In this document: in pieces, positions 60,085-64,000 of the stretch | Layout: each line of letters begins with the position of its first letter | Position numbering within the stretch: position 1 is the first letter of the stretch | Origin: Mycetohabitans sp. B8 | GTDB taxonomy: Bacteria > Pseudomonadota > Gammaproteobacteria > Burkholderiales > Burkholderiaceae | Assembly: GCF_021991875.1 (NCBI RefSeq) | Contig: NZ_JAHLKR010000011.1 | Location: forward strand, 62,001-126,000 | DNA length: 64,000 nucleotides | Direction of reading: 5' to 3' | Program-made: the position numbers and the translations under genes | Notes under the pieces: generated by a model | Told to the model about the DNA's origin: nothing | The model's database searches: none | Seen by the model: the letters and a program-made list of their open reading frames with translations, nothing else

Positions 60085-61518
60085 ATGATGATCCGCATTG
60101 CGACCGTTTTCCACCGCCTGCTCGCGCTCGCATGCGCCGCCGCGTTGCTTGCTGGTTGTACGAACGCGCGTCGCCAGCCGTTGCCTGCAGTGGGACTGCC
60201 TGCCCATTGGACAGCGTACGACGCGAGCGGCGCGACAGCGCAAACGCATCCCTGCGCTGCCTTTAGCCCAGCTGAGCCCTGCGCAGCAGCGTCTATTCCG
60301 GCCGACTGGTGGCGCAGCTTCGGTGACCCGGTGCTCGATCGGCTGATTGCCGACGCGCTTGCCGTGAACAACGATCTTGCCGCCGCTGCGATCCGCGTCT
60401 ATCGCGCACAGCTGCGGGCCAATCTTGTCGCGACCAACCTGACGCCAACCGTGACGCTCGGCGGCAACGGCCGCGTATCGCGCACGCTTGATTCGCACCA
60501 GACATTACGCGCAAGCAGCGTATCCGGCTCACTCAACTACGAACTCGATCTGTGGGGCAAGCTCGACGCGCAGCGCGATGCGGCGCGTTGGGAAGCCGAC
60601 GCGACGCAGGCCGACCGCGAGGCAGCACGGCTCTCACTGATCGGTACGACGGCCGCGTTGTACTGGCAGATCGGCTATCTGAACCAGCAGATCGCGCTTG
60701 GCGATGCGAACATCGCGTATGCGCGGCGTACGCTCGCGCTGGTGCGGGCGCGTCATGCGGCCGGCGCAGTTTCCGGGCTCGATGTCGCGCAAGCCGAGCA
60801 GAGCCTGTCCACGCAGCGCGCGATGCAAACACAATGGATTCAGCAGCGTACCGAGGATCGTCACGCGCTCGCGATCCTGTTCGACCGTCCGCCGCAAGCG
60901 CGGGCCGCCGAACCAGCTGCGCTGCCAGACCGGCCGTTGCCAGCAGTGCCAGCGGGCTTGCCTGCCGACCTGCTTGCGCGGCGTCCGGACCTGCGCGCGG
61001 CGGAATTCCGATTGCGTGGTTTGCTCGCGAACGTTGATATCACGCGCACCCACTTCTACCCGTCGCTCACGCTGACCAGTTCGGTTGGCACATCAAGTAT
61101 GAGCCTTGAGCGCGCGCTGTCGAATCCCATCGCAACGCTCGGCCTTGGGCTCGCGCTGCCCTTCATTCAGCGGAACACGATGCAGCTGCAGATCAAAGTG
61201 TCGCAGACTCAATATGAGGAAGCTGTTGTCAACTTCCGCCAGCAGCTGTACACGGCGCTCGGCGAGGTCGAGAACGCGCTGTCCGCACGCGTGCAGCTCG
61301 AACAAGAAAGCGAACAGCGCACGCTGTCGCTCGCTCAGGCGCAGCGTGCAGAAGCGCTTGCGCGGGCCCGCTTCGTCGCCGGCGCAACCGGCGTACAGCC
61401 GTGGCTCGATCAGCAGCAGCGGTTGCGCGACGCGCAGAGCGCCGATGCACTGAACCGCTTGCATCGGCTTAACAACCGAATGACTTTATACAAGGCGCTG
61501 GGCGGCGGCGATCACTGA
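60085..61518 (+). CDS. NodT/OprM-family outer-membrane efflux lipoprotein
   Basis: The 477-residue lipoprotein has a signal with lipobox LLAGC. Two TolC-type repeats follow; diagnostic regions include PADWWRSFGDPVLDRLI, LNYELDLWGKLDAQRDAARWE, LLARRPDLRAAEFRL and PSLTLTSSVGTSS. It completes the macAB tripartite pump. It starts 9 bp after macB. Confidence 0.93.
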   Translation: MMIRIATVFHRLLALACAAALLAGCTNARRQPLPAVGLPAHWTAYDASGATAQTHPCAAFSPAEPCAAASIPADWWRSFGDPVLDRLIADALAVNNDLAAAAIRVYRAQLRANLVATNLTPTVTLGGNGRVSRTLDSHQTLRASSVSGSLNYELDLWGKLDAQRDAARWEADATQADREAARLSLIGTTAALYWQIGYLNQQIALGDANIAYARRTLALVRARHAAGAVSGLDVAQAEQSLSTQRAMQTQWIQQRTEDRHALAILFDRPPQARAAEPAALPDRPLPAVPAGLPADLLARRPDLRAAEFRLRGLLANVDITRTHFYPSLTLTSSVGTSSMSLERALSNPIATLGLGLALPFIQRNTMQLQIKVSQTQYEEAVVNFRQQLYTALGEVENALSARVQLEQESEQRTLSLAQAQRAEALARARFVAGATGVQPWLDQQQRLRDAQSADALNRLHRLNNRMTLYKALGGGDH

Positions 61519-61984
61519 TTGAATTTCCATTCTCCCAGAGTCACGTACACCCGAGAGTATCCACCGGCATTCGTCGGCTTGCCGCTGTCGAGCTTCTTGT
61601 GGTTGTTCGCCGTGGGGGGCGCTGTCGATCGGCATGAGTAGCAGACGCATGTCTTTGATGTTCATCGCCGCGCCATAGCGTTTGCCCAAGCGCGTGAGAA
61701 ACGGCATGTCGAGTTCTCCTTGTCTCTAGGATAAAGAAAACTCATTTGCCGGATGACTACAAGAAACGTCTCGGGTTACTAGATGAACTCCATACATTCA
61801 GTGCTACGAAGTATTGAGAATCCGAGAATCTCATGCACAGTTTGGTAATACCACTGTGCCCGGCTGGGCTGCGGCCGCGCACGCCGAAGTAATCGTCAAC
61901 GCCGGTGTGAAAGCGCATCGGGGGAGCCTTCCCCTATGCGTTCCGTTCGACAATGATCGTTGACTGCTCCGGCCACGCTTGTCT
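61519..61984. other. Intergenic region between efflux and regulator genes
   Basis: The gap between the convergent efflux and regulator genes holds no gene I can support. A plus-strand frame reads YPPAFVGLPLSSFLWLF near 61559-61610, which looks protein-like but lacks a start and is closed by TGA and TAG. It may be a remnant. Confidence 0.4.
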
Positions 61985-63349
61985 TCAGCCGGCGTCCGTG
62001 GTCATTCCCGCCAAGCGCTGGGTGCGCAGTCGGCGATACAGCGTGGAGCGGGAAATACCCAACTCTCGTGCCGCTTCGGTTTGCCGGCCGCGGTGCCGCT
62101 TCAGCGCCTGGTCGATTAAATGGTCATCGATGACCACCGGTGGTTTGATGATCGGCATGGCTTCCGACGGCGCCCATTGTTCAAGCTCCAGATCGCGAGG
62201 CGTCAGGATGGTGCCGTCAGTCATCACCAACGCGTGCCGTACGCGGTTGATCAACTCGCGCACATTGCCTGGCCACGGATAACGACGCATTGCGGCCATG
62301 GCCGACAAGGAAAAACCCTTCACGTGCGGCGCGTCGGACTTGTATCGTTCAAACATGCATTGCGCGAGCACCTCGATATCTTTGCCGCGCGTGCGCAACG
62401 CGGGTTGCTCCACGCGCAGCACGCATAGTCGATGGTAAAGGTCGGCGCGAAAACGTCCGGCATTGACCGCTTCCTCCAGGTTCGCGTGCGTGGCTGAAAT
62501 GACCCGCACGTCGACGTGGATCGTGTCACGCCCGCCCAGGCGCTGGATCGTGCGCTCTTGCAGGAAGCGCAATAGGCTGGTCTGACTCTCCAGCGGCAGG
62601 TCCGCGATCTCATCGAGGAACAGCGTGCCATGGTTGGCCGCTTCGATCCGGCCAACCTTGCGCGACACCGCTCCGGTGAACGCGCCGCGCTCGTAGCCGA
62701 ACAACTCGGACTGGACCAGGTGAGGGGGTAACGCCCCGCAGTTGATCGCGACAAACGGCCGGTTAGCACGCGGCGAGCGCTCGTGGATCGCGATCGCAGT
62801 CAGCTCCTTGCCGGTGCCGGACTCGCCGGAAATGAGCACCGGCGCGTCGGTGCGCGCGATCCTCGGGATCTTGTCGAATAGCTTGAGCATCGCTTCGCAG
62901 GTACCGATCATTCGGCCCTCGCGTGAGCGTGACGAGCTTTGAGGCGGGCGCAGCATGAGCATGCCATACGCGTGTCCGAGCGCATCGGCAATGCGCTCCT
63001 GCGACGCAGGAAGCGTGACGTAACCGAAACAATAGTCACGAAGCACCGCCCTGACTGCCGCGATACTGAGCTGTCGCGGCTCGACTAGACCGATCCAGGC
63101 TATGTCCGATGTCGCCTGGCAGACCGCCAGCGTATCGAGCAATTCGGTGTCGGGCACCGTGCTCAGGTCGAGGATCCCGCCTGCCTGAACGACATGCTTC
63201 AGTGCGTGCCTAACGGCATGCCCATCGACGACGACCGACACGAGCCAGTTACGTCGGGCTAAGTGTTGTCGCAGGTCCCGACGCGGCTCGCGCGTCCAGT
63301 AGACGAGTGTTCGAGAAAGGGTGAATTGACTGTTGTTAGATAGCGACAT
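61985..63349 (-). CDS. VpsR-type sigma-54-dependent transcriptional activator
   Basis: The 454-residue regulator has an N-terminal receiver-like domain (residues ~1-130) without an obvious DD-D-K phosphorylation pocket, as in VpsR-type proteins. The AAA+ domain carries Walker [16 protein letters not shown], the sigma-54 loop [10 protein letters not shown], Walker [13 protein letters not shown] and the R-finger region. A Fis-type helix-turn-helix ends it ([20 protein letters not shown]). VpsR relatives control exopolysaccharide and biofilm genes, often with c-di-GMP. The target is not evident here. The ATG at 63349 was chosen; TTG/ATG codons further upstream would add up to 15 residues. Confidence 0.85.
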   Translation of the reverse strand: MSLSNNSQFTLSRTLVYWTREPRRDLRQHLARRNWLVSVVVDGHAVRHALKHVVQAGGILDLSTVPDTELLDTLAVCQATSDIAWIGLVEPRQLSIAAVRAVLRDYCFGYVTLPASQERIADALGHAYGMLMLRPPQSSSRSREGRMIGTCEAMLKLFDKIPRIARTDAPVLISGESGTGKELTAIAIHERSPRANRPFVAINCGALPPHLVQSELFGYERGAFTGAVSRKVGRIEAANHGTLFLDEIADLPLESQTSLLRFLQERTIQRLGGRDTIHVDVRVISATHANLEEAVNAGRFRADLYHRLCVLRVEQPALRTRGKDIEVLAQCMFERYKSDAPHVKGFSLSAMAAMRRYPWPGNVRELINRVRHALVMTDGTILTPRDLELEQWAPSEAMPIIKPPVVIDDHLIDQALKRHRGRQTEAARELGISRSTLYRRLRTQRLAGMTTDAG

Positions 63350-63650
63350 GACTACCCCGTATCGATGCATTGTTTTTGTTGTTTGGACAATCATCTCCGC
63401 GGCATAACGCGAAAGTGATCGGTCTTGTCAAATCGTCGGTTGGCATGTCGCAATCGAGGCCGCAGCAACAGCGAATAAGTATCGGACAGGTGAGTCGATC
63501 GCCCCCCGCCTTCTCTGCCGATTTTGGATGTCCGGCACTTTCAGACTATAGCGAGGCTCGTCCGCCGAGACTGGCACGTATGCGAAAGAGACGCGAGAAA
63601 AACGCAACGCTCGGACACTATTGTTGTCTGAAGTGATTGATCGAGTGGCT
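63350..63650. other. Upstream region of the sigma-54 activator
   Basis: This stretch should hold the activator's promoter and the decayed 3' end of the next gene. No clear promoter was fixed. A minus-strand frame remains open through it, but without family resemblance. Confidence 0.4.
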
Positions 63651-64000
63651 GAAAAGCTAATATGGGGCGAGAGCGTCGTCGAGTTTTGGTCATACGTGCC
63701 ACGCAAGTGCTTGCGTTCCCACGAACGGCTGACGCGCAAGAGCGCTTCGTACGCTGTGTCCTTCAACGCGAGATAAGCGTTGACGCATGGCTCACCCAGG
63801 ATCGCGGCCAGCGGCTCGCCTGCCCGCAGCAGCGTCAAACCTTCCTGCAGATTGCGCGGCAACGGATACGGTCGCTGATCTCCGTCGCTGGATGGGGCTC
63901 GGTCGGCTTGAGCACTTGTGACATACGCAGGTAGCCGGCCGCGAGTGTGCCGGTAATAGCTAGATAGGGATTGCAGCCCGCACCAGGCATGCAACGCTCG
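63651..64000 (-). pseudogene. Glutamine synthetase family gene, 3' part, frameshifted
   Basis: Reading leftward from the window end, one frame gives MPGAGCNPYLAITGTLAAGYL, then KPTEP, the canonical substrate-binding end of glutamine-synthetase-like proteins. Near 63880-63895 the homology switches frame and continues as YPLPRNLQEGLTLL, LGEPCVNAYLALK and SRSWERKHL. A single-base indel explains this. No stop codon occurs at the usual family end; the second frame stays open to 63428. The gene is cut by the window end. It could be a GlnA3/PuuA-type synthetase rather than housekeeping GlnA. A sequencing error is an alternative. Confidence 0.65.

Noticed and set aside
61486-61707. Minus-strand frame after the efflux operon as a small gene (for example MbtH-like)
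   Set aside because: The sequence lacks MbtH or other family signatures and overlaps the end of the efflux lipoprotein gene.

Overview
The window looks like a chromosomal segment of a GC-rich betaproteobacterium of the Burkholderiaceae. The ordered housekeeping blocks (gltBD, thiOSGE, mlaFEDACB, murA-hisGDCB...HAFIE, tatABC, petABC, sspAB) are typical of that family. A lasso-peptide cluster whose cores resemble the mycetohabin type, next to eukaryotic-like F-box proteins and decayed insertion sequences, points to an endofungal Mycetohabitans (formerly Burkholderia rhizoxinica group). That genus assignment is inference.

Layout. 1-4.2 kb: the end of a glycerophosphodiesterase gene, a DUF883 membrane protein, an OmpW porin and a RAYT-type protein that has lost its catalytic histidine motif. 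Degenerate tandem repeats lie at 1531-1705 and 3821-3955. 4.4-13.2 kb: glutamate synthase gltBD, the RNA phosphodiesterase thpR and an SbmA/BacA-like fused ABC transporter. 13.4-17.1 kb: a TPP riboswitch and the thiamin thiazole operon thiO-thiS-thiG-thiE. 17.2-21.5 kb: a complete six-gene Mla lipid-transport operon. 21.7-25.2 kb: an ABC-2 exporter pair, a BolA-like protein and murA. 25.2-35.5 kb: the histidine operon, interrupted by a broken marC-like gene and a heptamer repeat, running on into a small membrane protein, a HIT protein and tatABC. 35.5-42.1 kb: a DegS/DegQ-type protease, a Nif3-like protein, the cytochrome bc1 complex (its Rieske subunit is a probable client of the adjacent Tat system) and sspAB. 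A tRNA-Thr(UGU) with a terminator follows.

Directly 3' of the tRNA the sequence becomes visibly more AT-rich and mobile. It holds two long F-box proteins and the tail of a third. One carries a textbook bipartite nuclear-localisation pattern just before the F-box. A BrnA-like antitoxin with a toxin remnant, an IS5-type relic, and an IS21 relic nested in an IS3/IS407-type element that truncates the third F-box copy are also here. Next (51.6-56.5 kb, minus strand) is a lasso-peptide operon: two tandem precursor units, of which only the upstream one is intact (15-residue core), then a fused B protein, a cyclase and an ABC exporter. It is divergent from a MacA-MacB-NodT tripartite efflux operon (56.8-61.5 kb). 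The window closes with a VpsR-type sigma-54 activator and a frameshifted 3' end of a glutamine-synthetase-family gene.

The most interesting material is the F-box family (candidate host-directed effectors) and the duplicated, half-decayed lasso precursor locus. No CRISPR array or rRNA was seen. All homology calls are from motif recognition by eye; no database search was run.
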